Source: Pseudomonas reactans (GTDB lineage: Bacteria; Pseudomonadota; Gammaproteobacteria; Pseudomonadales; Pseudomonadaceae). From it: DNA of 64,000 nucleotides. The DNA is taken from contig NZ_JACAPG010000021.1 of the NCBI RefSeq assembly GCF_013385825.1, positions 286,891 to 350,890 of the forward strand, in the 5' to 3' direction. Both the position numbers and the translations under genes were made by a program. This document shows positions 1 to 8,163 of the stretch, one piece after another (within the stretch, counting starts at the first letter, position 1; each line of letters starts with the position of its first letter). Under the pieces are notes generated by a model, which did no database searches, had not been told where the DNA came from, and worked only from the letters and a program-made list of their open reading frames with translations.

Positions 1-665
1 CGTTGCTGGCCAAGCCGTTGGGCTTGCCGTTGGCTGACCTCACGGCGGATATCCGCACTGGCACCGGCGAGCGCCGCACCGTCACGTTGGACGATGGCAG
101 CGAATTGCTGCTTAACGCGCAAAGCGCCGCTGATATCCAGTTCGACCTGCAACGACGCCTGGTCCGTCTGCGGGAGGGCGAGTTGCTGGCCAAGGTCGCC
201 AGTGATCACATTCGACCGTTTTTGATCCAGACCGAACAAGCGCGACTGCGCGCCTATGGCAACCGTTTTTTGCTGCGCGAACGGGAAGGGCAGGGTCAGG
301 TCGTCGCGCTAAACGGCACGGTGGAAATCGACGGCCAGAACGGCGAACGCCTGCAACTCGCCGCCGGCCATGAAGTGCATTACGACCGCGCTGGATTCGG
401 CCCGGTGCAGGCCAGTTCCTCCGGGGCCACGGCCTGGGTCGACGGCTTCCTGCAAGTGCGCGACCGCCCGCTGGCTGAAGTCATCGACGCACTACGGCCC
501 TATCACAATGGCGTGCTGCGCCTGGACCCCACCGTGGCGGGCCTGCGTGTCAGCGGTTTGTACCGGCTGGACAACCCCCAGCAAATCCTCGACACCCTGG
601 CGCGCACCTTGCCGATCCATATCACCCGCCGCACCGGCCTGTGGGTGACTGTAAATGCCACCTGA
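1..665 (+). CDS. FecR-family anti-sigma factor, 3' part (gene starts before the window)
   Basis: FecR proteins sit in the inner membrane and relay a signal from a TonB-dependent receptor to an ECF sigma factor. The visible 220 residues are the periplasmic part. They begin with the family's GER-x-TVTLDDGSELLLN region and end in the C-terminal region that contacts the receptor's STN domain (DGFLQVRDRPLAEV onward). The cytoplasmic N-terminus and membrane helix lie outside the window, and the first TTG is probably an internal codon. The STN-containing receptor follows 229 bp downstream after a palindromic repeat, which is the classic FecI-FecR-FecA order, so a sigma factor gene is expected just upstream. 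Family call firm; signal unknown. Confidence 0.9.
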   Translation, partial: LLAKPLGLPLADLTADIRTGTGERRTVTLDDGSELLLNAQSAADIQFDLQRRLVRLREGELLAKVASDHIRPFLIQTEQARLRAYGNRFLLREREGQGQVVALNGTVEIDGQNGERLQLAAGHEVHYDRAGFGPVQASSSGATAWVDGFLQVRDRPLAEVIDALRPYHNGVLRLDPTVAGLRVSGLYRLDNPQQILDTLARTLPIHITRRTGLWVTVNAT

Positions 666-670
666 AACTC

Positions 671-756
671 GTAGGAGCCGGCTTGCCGGCGATGGCATCT
701 CCTCGGTCTTGCAGAGGCTCCGAGGTGTCTGCATCGCCGGCAAGCCGGCTCCTACA
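671..756. repeat. REP-type inverted repeat pair
   Basis: Two copies of a gtaggagccggcttgccggcgatg element face each other across a short loop containing cctcgg/ccgagg. It lies between the FecR stop and the receptor start and could form a long hairpin in the transcript. The same element recurs at several places in this window. Confidence 0.85.
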
Positions 757-894
757 GGTGGTGGGGTGCTTATTGATTGTGTGGGTTCTAAGGACATAAC
801 CAAACAGTCTGCAAGTTTTCCCTCCGCCGTCCCACATCACTCCCGTAAGCGCTGCGGGGAGCAGCGTCGTCGAGTTTCCTTGGGGGGAGCCAAA

Positions 895-3531
895 GTGAAT
901 CAGTTCAACCGTGTGCCGCTTCGAACCTTTGCCCTGGTGCCGTTTGCCAGCCTGTTGTTGTCGTTTGCGGCCAGTGCAGAAGAGGTGCGCCAGGTCTACC
1001 ACATCGCGCCTGGCCCGCTGGATGAGGTGCTGCTGAACATCAGTCGCCAAAGTGGCCAGGTGATCTCGTTTACGCCGCAATTGGGTAACTATTCTTCGGC
1101 CAGCGTGGACGGTTCGCTGTCGGCGCAACAGGCGGTGGACGCCGCACTCAAGGGCACCGGCCTGCAAGTCCAGGTCAGTCCGGACGGTGCATTTATCATC
1201 AAGGAAGGCGCGAGCAAAAACGCGACCAGCAACGTCAAGGCACAAACCAGTGCAGCGCAAGCGCCGACCCTGGACCGCGTGGTCGCCATCGGCACCCGGC
1301 GCAGCGACGCCACCGCCTTGACCAGCGCCGCGCCGGTGGATGTAATCAACGCCGAAGAACTCAAGCAGACCGGCGCCACCAGCCTCAACCAGGCGCTGTT
1401 CCAACTGCTGCCGTCATTCAACTTTCCGCAGAACCAGAGCGCCACCCGTGGCCAGAACCCCAAGGGCGCGTCCCTGCGAGGCCTGGCGCCGGACCAGACG
1501 CTGGTGCTGATCAACGGCAAGCGCCGCCATGCCTCGGCGGTGGTGAACATCTCCGGCGGCGTACCGTTCATTGGCGCACAGCCGGTGGACCTGGACATGA
1601 TCCCCATCAGCAGCATCGACCACGTCGAAGTGCTGCGTGATGGTGCCTCGGCGCAATACGGCTCGGATGCGGTGGCCGGCGTGGTCAACATCGTGCTCAA
1701 GGAGCGTGACAGCGGTGGCCAGGTCAACACCCAACTGGGCAAATACGCCCAGGGCGACGGCTTCAGCAAAACCACTGATGGTTGGTACGGCCTGGGGTTG
1801 CCGGGGGATGGTTTCCTGACCCTGAGCTTCAACACCCTCAACAACAAACCCACCGACATTGGCGACAAATACGTCGCCGACGGCCAGTTGCAAGACCCGC
1901 GCTGGGGCGGTGCCGGGCGCGATAAATTCAACCTGGCGGCCAACGCCGAAGTCGGCCTGAGCGATCAATGGCGCCTCTACAGTTTCGCCACCTTTGGGCA
2001 GGACAAGTCGGTGAACAACACGCCACCGCTGCTGGCGAATAACCCGAACAACGTGCAGGGCATTTACCCCAACGGCACCATTCCCAAATACCGCTACCGC
2101 TATGAAGACGGCGCACTCACCGTCGGCACTCGCTATGAAGACGACACGCTTGGCCGCTTTGACCTCAGCGCCACCTACGGTCGCGACAAGCACGATGAAC
2201 TGGCCTTCAACACGGTCAACCCGAGCTACGGCCTAAACAGCCCGACAAAATTCGACGTGGCGACGCTGGTCAACGAGCAGACCAACCTTGGCCTGGATTA
2301 CGCCAAGGACCTGGACGTCAACTGGTCGAGCCATCCGCTGACCGTCTCGGCAGGCATTGCCTACCGCCATGAGCAGTATCGTCTGGAGGAGGGCGACTAC
2401 GAGTCCTACTCCTTTGGCGGCATCAACGGTGTACAGGTCGGCGCGGTGCAAGCCTCCGGTCTCACGCCAGACGACGCCGGCACCTACAAGCGGGATGTCG
2501 GCGGCGTTTACTTCGGTCTGGAGCACCAGCTCACCGATAAATTCCAGGTCGGCCTGGCCGGGCGCACCGAGCACTATTCGGACTTCGGATCGGCCACCAC
2601 CGGCAAGCTCTCGGCGCGGTATGACTTCACGCCGCAGGTGGGCTTGCGCGCCACGGTGAACAACTCCTTCCGTGCGCCGACCCTGGGGCAGATCGGCACG
2701 TCGTGGACCACCACCACCAACGTCGACATCAACGGCAACCCGGTGCTGACGCGCATGTTGCCCGCCGACAACCCGGCCGCCCGTGCGCTGGGCGCCGAGC
2801 CGCTCAAGCCCGAGAAGTCCACCAACTACTCACTCGGCTTGGTGCTGCGTCCGGTCGAAAACGCTTCGCTGACTATCGACGCCTACCAGATCTCAATTCG
2901 TGACCGCCTGCTCTACAGCGGCGGCATTTCCGGGCCGCGCGCCGAGCAGATCCTGCAGCAAGCCGGGTTTGGCCAGTACACCTGGGCGCAGTTCATGACC
3001 AACGCGGCCAACACCCGCACCCGTGGCGTCGACATCGTCGGCAAGTACAACCTGGACCTTGCGCAGTACGGCGCGTTGAGCCTGTCGGCCGGCTACACCA
3101 AGGCACGCACCACGATCGAGAAGGTCCACGAAAACCCCAACGGTTTCGACATCCTCACCCGCGAAGCCCGTGGCTTTCTCGAGCACGGCTACCCCGAAGA
3201 CAAGCTGGTGCTCGGCGCGACCCACCGCATCGGCGCGTGGACCATCGCCCTCAGTGAAACCCGCTACGGCGAATACCGCAAATACGCCGCCAGCGAAGCC
3301 AACGCCCAGTACGACCAGACCTTCGGCGCGCAGTGGAACACCGACCTGGACGTGAACTACGCCTTCACCCAACAACTGCGCTTGTCGGTCGGCGCCAACA
3401 ACCTGTTTGACAGCAAACCCGACGACTTCAACACCCGCCTGCGCCAGACGCCGGGACAGCAGTACAGCTACCTGTCGCCGTCGGCGCCGGAAGGGGCGTT
3501 TTACTACACGCGGCTCAGTTATGACTTTTAA
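895..3531 (+). CDS. TonB-dependent outer-membrane receptor with STN signalling domain
   Basis: Outer-membrane gated transporter of the FecA type, 878 aa from a GTG start chosen because of the strong GGGGGGAG ribosome site just before it and the signal peptide right after it (cleavage probably after AFAASA-type residues near 28). Residues about 34-104 form the STN domain that signals to FecR. A TonB-box-like stretch (DRVVAIGT) follows, then the plug domain (LRGLAPDQTLVLINGKRR, VEVLRDGASAQYGSDAVAG) and a 22-strand-type barrel ending in the outer-membrane signature YDF. Together with the upstream FecR this is a cell-surface signalling pair. The ligand cannot be read from sequence. Such receptors are often for siderophores, but the downstream genes suggest a nitrogen- or sulfur-containing organic compound is also possible. 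Confidence 0.92.
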   Translation: MNQFNRVPLRTFALVPFASLLLSFAASAEEVRQVYHIAPGPLDEVLLNISRQSGQVISFTPQLGNYSSASVDGSLSAQQAVDAALKGTGLQVQVSPDGAFIIKEGASKNATSNVKAQTSAAQAPTLDRVVAIGTRRSDATALTSAAPVDVINAEELKQTGATSLNQALFQLLPSFNFPQNQSATRGQNPKGASLRGLAPDQTLVLINGKRRHASAVVNISGGVPFIGAQPVDLDMIPISSIDHVEVLRDGASAQYGSDAVAGVVNIVLKERDSGGQVNTQLGKYAQGDGFSKTTDGWYGLGLPGDGFLTLSFNTLNNKPTDIGDKYVADGQLQDPRWGGAGRDKFNLAANAEVGLSDQWRLYSFATFGQDKSVNNTPPLLANNPNNVQGIYPNGTIPKYRYRYEDGALTVGTRYEDDTLGRFDLSATYGRDKHDELAFNTVNPSYGLNSPTKFDVATLVNEQTNLGLDYAKDLDVNWSSHPLTVSAGIAYRHEQYRLEEGDYESYSFGGINGVQVGAVQASGLTPDDAGTYKRDVGGVYFGLEHQLTDKFQVGLAGRTEHYSDFGSATTGKLSARYDFTPQVGLRATVNNSFRAPTLGQIGTSWTTTTNVDINGNPVLTRMLPADNPAARALGAEPLKPEKSTNYSLGLVLRPVENASLTIDAYQISIRDRLLYSGGISGPRAEQILQQAGFGQYTWAQFMTNAANTRTRGVDIVGKYNLDLAQYGALSLSAGYTKARTTIEKVHENPNGFDILTREARGFLEHGYPEDKLVLGATHRIGAWTIALSETRYGEYRKYAASEANAQYDQTFGAQWNTDLDVNYAFTQQLRLSVGANNLFDSKPDDFNTRLRQTPGQQYSYLSPSAPEGAFYYTRLSYDF

Positions 3532-3551
3532 GCAGGGGAAACCGAGTTGCG

Positions 3552-3579
3552 GCCATCGCCGGCAAGCCGGCTCCTACAG
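3552..3579. repeat. Single REP arm in the leader of the binding-protein gene
   Basis: One arm (gccatcgccggcaagccggctcctacag) ends about 19 bp before the start codon of the next gene. The element therefore forms part of its 5' untranslated region. No opposing arm is present. Confidence 0.75.
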
Positions 3580-3597
3580 ATCACCACGAGGTTCTGC

Positions 3598-4611
3598 ATG
3601 AAAAGACTTAAAACACTGCTCGGTGGCTCGCTGCTGGCACTGGCCGTTTTGGCGCAGCCATCAACGGCCGCCGAAACCGTCAAACCCATCCACTTCGGTG
3701 ACATCACCTGGGAAAGCGGCAGCTTGATCACCGAGGTACTGCGCCTGATTGTCGAGAAAGGCTACGGCCTGCCGACTGACACCTTGCCCGGTAGCACCGT
3801 GAGCCTGGAAGCCGCCCTGGCCAAGGACGATATCCAGGTGATCGGTGAAGAGTGGGCCGGGCGCAGTCCGGCGTGGGTCAAGGCGGAAAACGAAGGCAAG
3901 GTGTTCGGCCTCGGTGACACGGTCAAAGGCGCCACCGAAGGCTGGTGGGTGCCGGAGTTCGTGATCAAGGGCGATGCCGCGCGCGGCATCAAACCCCTGG
4001 CGCCGGACTTGAAGTCGGTGGCGGACCTGCCGCGCTACAAAGACGTGTTCCGCGACCCCGAAGACCCGAGCCGTGGGCGCTTCCTCAACAGCCCCACCGG
4101 CTGGACCTCGGAGATCGTCAACAGCCAGAAGCTCAAGGCCTACAAACTCACCGACAGCTTCGTCAACTTCCGCACCGGCTCTGGCGCGGCGCTGGATGCC
4201 GAAGTGGCGTCGTCGATCCGTCGTGGTAAACCCGTGTTGTTCTACTACTGGTCGCCGACGCCGCTTTTGGGGCGGTTCAAGCTGGTCAAGCTTGAGGAGC
4301 CGCCGTTCAACGCCGAGGCCTGGAAGACCCTGTCCGACGCAAAAAACCCTAACCCCATCGGCACCCGCTCGATGCCGGCGCGCCTGGCGATTGGTGTGTC
4401 GGCGCCGTTCAAGGCGCAGTACCCGCAACTGGTAAGCGTGTTTGAAAAGGTCGACCTGCCGATTGATCTGCTTAACGGCATCCTCGGCGAAATGAGCGAG
4501 AAACGTACACCGCCGCGCCAGGTCGCTGAAGCGTTCCTCAAGAGTCACCCAGACATCTGGCAACAGTGGGTGCCGGCGGATGTGGCGGCCAAGCTGAAGG
4601 GAGCGTTCTGA
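3598..4611 (+). CDS. Periplasmic binding protein, glycine betaine/choline (OpuAC/ProX) type
   Basis: 337 aa; the start is an ATG behind a weak ACGAGG site, immediately followed by a signal peptide (MKRLKTLLGGSLLALAVLA, cleavage near TAA-ET). The rest matches the OpuAC fold: FGDITWESGSLITEVLRLI at the start, GWWVPEFVIKGD mid-protein, and FYYWSPTPLL near residue 225, where betaine-type proteins have aromatic ligand contacts. No permease or ATPase gene is adjacent, so it is an orphan receptor subunit that may deliver to a transporter elsewhere. The stop codon overlaps the next start (ATGA), so the two binding proteins are translationally coupled. Substrate is inferred only at the family level. 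Confidence 0.85.
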   Translation: MKRLKTLLGGSLLALAVLAQPSTAAETVKPIHFGDITWESGSLITEVLRLIVEKGYGLPTDTLPGSTVSLEAALAKDDIQVIGEEWAGRSPAWVKAENEGKVFGLGDTVKGATEGWWVPEFVIKGDAARGIKPLAPDLKSVADLPRYKDVFRDPEDPSRGRFLNSPTGWTSEIVNSQKLKAYKLTDSFVNFRTGSGAALDAEVASSIRRGKPVLFYYWSPTPLLGRFKLVKLEEPPFNAEAWKTLSDAKNPNPIGTRSMPARLAIGVSAPFKAQYPQLVSVFEKVDLPIDLLNGILGEMSEKRTPPRQVAEAFLKSHPDIWQQWVPADVAAKLKGAF

Positions 4612-5537
4612 TGTTTAAAATCTTCGCTGCTGCGGTACTTTCACTGGTCGCCGGCCAGGTGCTGGCGGCCGAACCGGCCACGTTACGCATCGGTTACCAG
4701 AAAAGCTCGGTGAGCATGGTATTGGCCCGTGAGCACAAACTTTTCGAGGACGCGTTGCCCGGCACCCAGGTGCAGTGGATCGAATTCCTCGGCGGCCCGC
4801 CGCTGATCGAAGCACTGAACGGTGGCAGCCTGGACATCGGCAATATCGGTGATATCCCGCCGATCTTTGCCCAGGCCGCTGGCATCGACTTGCAGTACTT
4901 CGCCGTGGAGCCCAACGAAGGCAAGACCGAAGCGGTGTTGGTGCCCAAAGCCAGCAGCGTGCACAGCGTGGCCGAACTCAAGGGCAAGCGCGTGGCGCTG
5001 CTCAAGGGCTCCAGCGCCCACAACCTGTTCCTGAAAAGCCTGCTGCGCGCCGGTCTGCAATGGAAGGACGTGAATGTGGTGTACCTGTCGCCATCCGATG
5101 GGCGTGCCGCGTTTGAGCAAGGCAAAGTCGACGCGTGGGTGGTGTGGGACCCGTACTACTCCGCGGCCGTGGTCGACGGTTCCGCCCGCGTGTTGGGCGA
5201 TGGCCAGGGCCTCAATCCGGCGGGCAGTTTCTTCGTGGTGAGCAGCCCGTTTGCCAAGCAATATCCGCAATCCATTGGCGCGATCATCCAGACGCTGGCC
5301 AAGGCGCAGCGCCTGTCCCTCGACCAGCCCGAAGCGAGCATCGCGCTGATGGCCAAGACCCTGGGCCTGCAACCGGCGGTGGTCAAGAGCTACTTCGACC
5401 ACCGCTCGCCCGCGCCGATTCGCCCGTTGGAGGCGGTCGACGTCGGCAACCAGCAACGCACTGCCGACCTGTTTTTTGCCAACGGCCTGATCCCGAAAAA
5501 GGTCGATGTACAGCAAGCTGTCTTCAAGGCGCCCTGA
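4611..5537 (+). CDS. Periplasmic binding protein, aliphatic sulfonate/taurine (SsuA) type
   Basis: 308 aa, starting in the ATGA overlap with the previous gene, with a signal peptide ending near LAA-EP. SsuA-like landmarks are LRIGYQKSS at the mature N-terminus, GSLDIGNIGDIPPIFAQAAG around residue 80, LLKGSSAHNLFLKSLL, and VDAWVVWDPYYSAA. These proteins bind sulfonates or related small organic anions and feed SsuBC-like transporters, but no ssuB or ssuC is next to it. Coupling to a betaine-type binding protein in one cistron pair is unusual and suggests both are induced under the control of the upstream receptor system. Specificity unknown. Confidence 0.87.
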   Translation: MFKIFAAAVLSLVAGQVLAAEPATLRIGYQKSSVSMVLAREHKLFEDALPGTQVQWIEFLGGPPLIEALNGGSLDIGNIGDIPPIFAQAAGIDLQYFAVEPNEGKTEAVLVPKASSVHSVAELKGKRVALLKGSSAHNLFLKSLLRAGLQWKDVNVVYLSPSDGRAAFEQGKVDAWVVWDPYYSAAVVDGSARVLGDGQGLNPAGSFFVVSSPFAKQYPQSIGAIIQTLAKAQRLSLDQPEASIALMAKTLGLQPAVVKSYFDHRSPAPIRPLEAVDVGNQQRTADLFFANGLIPKKVDVQQAVFKAP

Positions 5538-5555
5538 ATTATCTGTGACCGCTTA

Positions 5556-5691
5556 TTGTGGCGAGCAGGCTTGCCCTGCGTTGGGCTGCGAAGCAGACCC
5601 AAACCTGTCACCGCAGCGTGCCTGACGCACTGCGGTTGCTTGGATAGGGGCCGCTTCGCAGCCCAACGCGGGGCAAGCCCGCTCGCCACAA
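5556..5691. repeat. Long inverted repeat, 'gtggcgag...ctcgccac' type
   Basis: Outer arms ttgtggcgagc and gctcgccacaa enclose matching inner arms (cgttgggctgcgaagc and gcttcgcagcccaacg) around a central portion, giving a 136-base imperfect palindrome. It occupies most of the gap before the cyclodeaminase gene. A related element lies near 56.7 kb. Confidence 0.8.
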
Positions 5692-5731
5692 GGTAAAGCG
5701 CACTCATCCAAAATTAATCAGTGAGCAGACC

Positions 5732-6736
5732 ATGCAACCGATCTACATCGATTTTCTCAACGGCCTCGACATCGACGAACTGAACCTCACCAACGACGAG
5801 ATCCTCACCGCCATCGAAGCCAGCCTGGCGATCCAGGGCCGTGGCGAGGCGGTGATCGAGCCGCGTACCCACCTGATTCCCGGCGGTGAGATCAACGGCC
5901 ACTTCAACGTACTGCGCGGTGTGCTGGGCGGCGATATCGGCTATGCCGGCGTCAAAGTGGTGGGGGATTTTGTCGACAACTACCGCAAGGGCTTGCCCTC
6001 GGAATTGGCGATCCTCAACCTGCTGGACCCGGCCACCGGGATTCCCAAGGCGATCCTGGATGCCTCGGCGATCACCGATATGCGCACCGGTGCGATTACG
6101 GCCATCGGCGCCAAATACCTGGCCCGGCCCGACAGCAAAGTGCTGGCGCACATTGGCGCGCGTGGCACGGCGTATTGGAACGTGCGCTTGCTGGATCACC
6201 TGTTCGACTTCGACGAAATCCGTGTGCACTCACGCCGCAGCGAAAGCCGTGAAGCCTTCGCCGAGCGTCTGCGCAAGGACCTGGGCAAACCGGTGATCGT
6301 TACCGACGATTGGGAATCCACCGTACGTGGCGCTGACATTGTGGTCGAGGCGTCGCGCCTGGATCAGCCCGAACCCTTGTTGCGCACCGACTGGATCAAA
6401 CCCGGTGCTTTCGTGGTGCCTTACGGCACCATGAGCGCGGTGGAGTTGTCGCTGACCGACATCATGAGCAAGTTGGTAGTCGATGATTGGGGCCAGTGCA
6501 AAGGCGGGCTTTTTGGCGCGCTACGTGCCCATGTCGACGCTGGCAAACTCAGCGCCCAGACCCTGCACGCCGAACTGGGCCAGATCGTGGCCGGCCTGAA
6601 AACCGGCCGGGAGAACCCCGAGGAAACCATCCTCTTCTGGCACCGTGGGCTGAGCCTCAGTGATATCGCGTTGGGCCATGCGCTGCTGGAAAAAGCCGGG
6701 CGTCTGGGGATTGGCCAGCGGTTGCGCTGGGCATGA
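5732..6736 (+). CDS. Ornithine cyclodeaminase / mu-crystallin family protein
   Basis: 334 aa. Family members are NAD(P)-dependent enzymes that cyclise ornithine to proline, reduce imino acids, or build amino-acid conjugates. Conserved pieces are EPRTHL (residues 43-48), GVKVVG with the family lysine (K75), and DMRTGAITAIGAKYLARPDS with the substrate arginine (R118). The acidic patch VVDDWGQ also looks right. The dinucleotide loop reads IGARGTA (residues 141-147) where the family usually has GAG-x-QA, so the third glycine is Arg144. The stop overlaps the next start by 4 bases (ATGA), linking it tightly to the ammonia-lyase-like gene. True substrate and whether it still binds NAD are uncertain. 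Confidence 0.85.
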   Translation: MQPIYIDFLNGLDIDELNLTNDEILTAIEASLAIQGRGEAVIEPRTHLIPGGEINGHFNVLRGVLGGDIGYAGVKVVGDFVDNYRKGLPSELAILNLLDPATGIPKAILDASAITDMRTGAITAIGAKYLARPDSKVLAHIGARGTAYWNVRLLDHLFDFDEIRVHSRRSESREAFAERLRKDLGKPVIVTDDWESTVRGADIVVEASRLDQPEPLLRTDWIKPGAFVVPYGTMSAVELSLTDIMSKLVVDDWGQCKGGLFGALRAHVDAGKLSAQTLHAELGQIVAGLKTGRENPEETILFWHRGLSLSDIALGHALLEKAGRLGIGQRLRWA

Positions 6737-8163
6737 TTCACTTCGACCCTCAAGGTTTGGCCCTTACCGATTTACTGGCGATTGCCCGGCAAGACGTACC
6801 GGCGGATTTCTCTGCGCAGGCCCGTCAGCGTATTGAAGAAGGCCACCAGTTGTTGGTGAAACTGGCGGCTGAAGGCACGCCGATTTATGGCGTGAATACC
6901 GGCCTCGGTGCCGCGGTGGATACGGCAGTGGTGCCCGTACAGGCGAACATTCCGTTGGGGCGCGCGGTGGGTGTTGGACGCCTGGCCAATCGTCAGGAAC
7001 TGCGCGCCATTACTGCCGCGCGCTTGGCCGGATTAGCCCAAGGGCGTTCGGGCATTTCGGCGCAGGCCGCGCAGGCGTTGCTGGATTTACTCAACGCCGG
7101 TGCCGAACCGCAGGTGCCGTTGCTCGGCTCGTTGGGCGAGAGCGACCTGGCGCCATTGGCGCACCTGAGCCTGGCACTGTCGGTGCCGTTGACCGGCAAG
7201 GACGGGCTGGCGCTGGTCTCGGCCAATGCTGCCAGTGTCGGGCTCGGCGCGTTGCTGGTCGCCGAGGCGCAGCAAGTGTTGGCGGCGGTGCTGGCAGCGT
7301 TGGCGTTGTCGTGCGAGGGCTACCGGGCCAATCTCAGCCCATTCCAGCCATGGGCATCTCGCTTGCGGCCTGCACCGGGGCAAAGCGGGCAGTCGGCGGC
7401 GCTGTTGTGGTTACTGGCGGGCGGTGAGTTGACGGACAGCCCGCGTCGTCTGCAGGACCCCTTGAGCTTTCGCTGCGCCACAGTGGTACAGGGCGCGGCG
7501 CAGCAGGCGTTGCAGCAGTTGCATGACCTGGTCGAACTGGAACTGCGCAGTGGGGCGGACAACCCGGCGCTGATCAGCGAAGAAGCGTTAGTGCTGGCCA
7601 CCGCGAATTTTGACAGCACGCATTTGGCGCTGGCTGCTGAAGGGTTAGGCCTGGCGCTGAATCGAGTGGCCGCGTGCAGCGCCGAGCGGATTGCCAAATT
7701 GCTATCGCCGGCTTCGAGTGATCTGCCGCGCTTCCTGATCACTCAACCCGGTCATGTCGGCCTGGCCGCCTTGCAGCGCACCAGTTCGGCGTTGGTCGCG
7801 GAAATCGGCCATCTGGCCAATCCATTGCCGGCGGTGAGCGTGCCGGTGGCGGACCGCGTTGAAGATTATGCGGGCCAGGCCTTGGCTGCGGTCGACAAGA
7901 CTCGTCGCTTGACCGAGCGGGTGTTGTGGCTGGCCAGTATTGAACTGATCGTCGCCGCGCAGGCAGTGGACCTGCGCGGTGAGCTGCGTCTGGGGGACGG
8001 CGCTCGGCAGATCCATGAAACCGTGCGCAGCCAGGTGGCTCATCTGGATAAGGATCGTGCGGGTTCGGTGGATGTGCTGGCGCTAAGCGCCTTCATCTCG
8101 ACTCATGGGTTTTCGGCGGCCAATGCTGCAATCACCGCCGGTCGCTCACCCACCCGCTGCTGA
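6733..8163 (+). CDS. Histidine/aromatic ammonia-lyase-like protein lacking the MIO triad
   Basis: 476 aa, HAL/PAL fold. The N-terminal IYGVNTG with Tyr52 and the C-terminal IHETVRSQVAHLDKDR are typical. The segment that normally reads GSVGASGDLAPLAH, whose Ala-Ser-Gly cyclises into the MIO electrophile, is GSLGESDLAPLAH here (residues 132-144). One residue is lost and Ala-Ser-Gly is absent. By my alignment to HutH, other catalytic positions are also changed: the active-site His is Arg77, the Asn is Ser163, and the Tyr after QDP is Leu244. Tyr52, Gln241, Arg247 and Glu377 are kept. It is unlikely to be an ordinary MIO lyase. It may bind an amino acid without lysing it or use another mechanism. 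It is coupled to the cyclodeaminase-family gene, and its 3' end overlaps the convergent GST gene by 61 bp. Confidence 0.85.
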   Translation: MIHFDPQGLALTDLLAIARQDVPADFSAQARQRIEEGHQLLVKLAAEGTPIYGVNTGLGAAVDTAVVPVQANIPLGRAVGVGRLANRQELRAITAARLAGLAQGRSGISAQAAQALLDLLNAGAEPQVPLLGSLGESDLAPLAHLSLALSVPLTGKDGLALVSANAASVGLGALLVAEAQQVLAAVLAALALSCEGYRANLSPFQPWASRLRPAPGQSGQSAALLWLLAGGELTDSPRRLQDPLSFRCATVVQGAAQQALQQLHDLVELELRSGADNPALISEEALVLATANFDSTHLALAAEGLGLALNRVAACSAERIAKLLSPASSDLPRFLITQPGHVGLAALQRTSSALVAEIGHLANPLPAVSVPVADRVEDYAGQALAAVDKTRRLTERVLWLASIELIVAAQAVDLRGELRLGDGARQIHETVRSQVAHLDKDRAGSVDVLALSAFISTHGFSAANAAITAGRSPTRC

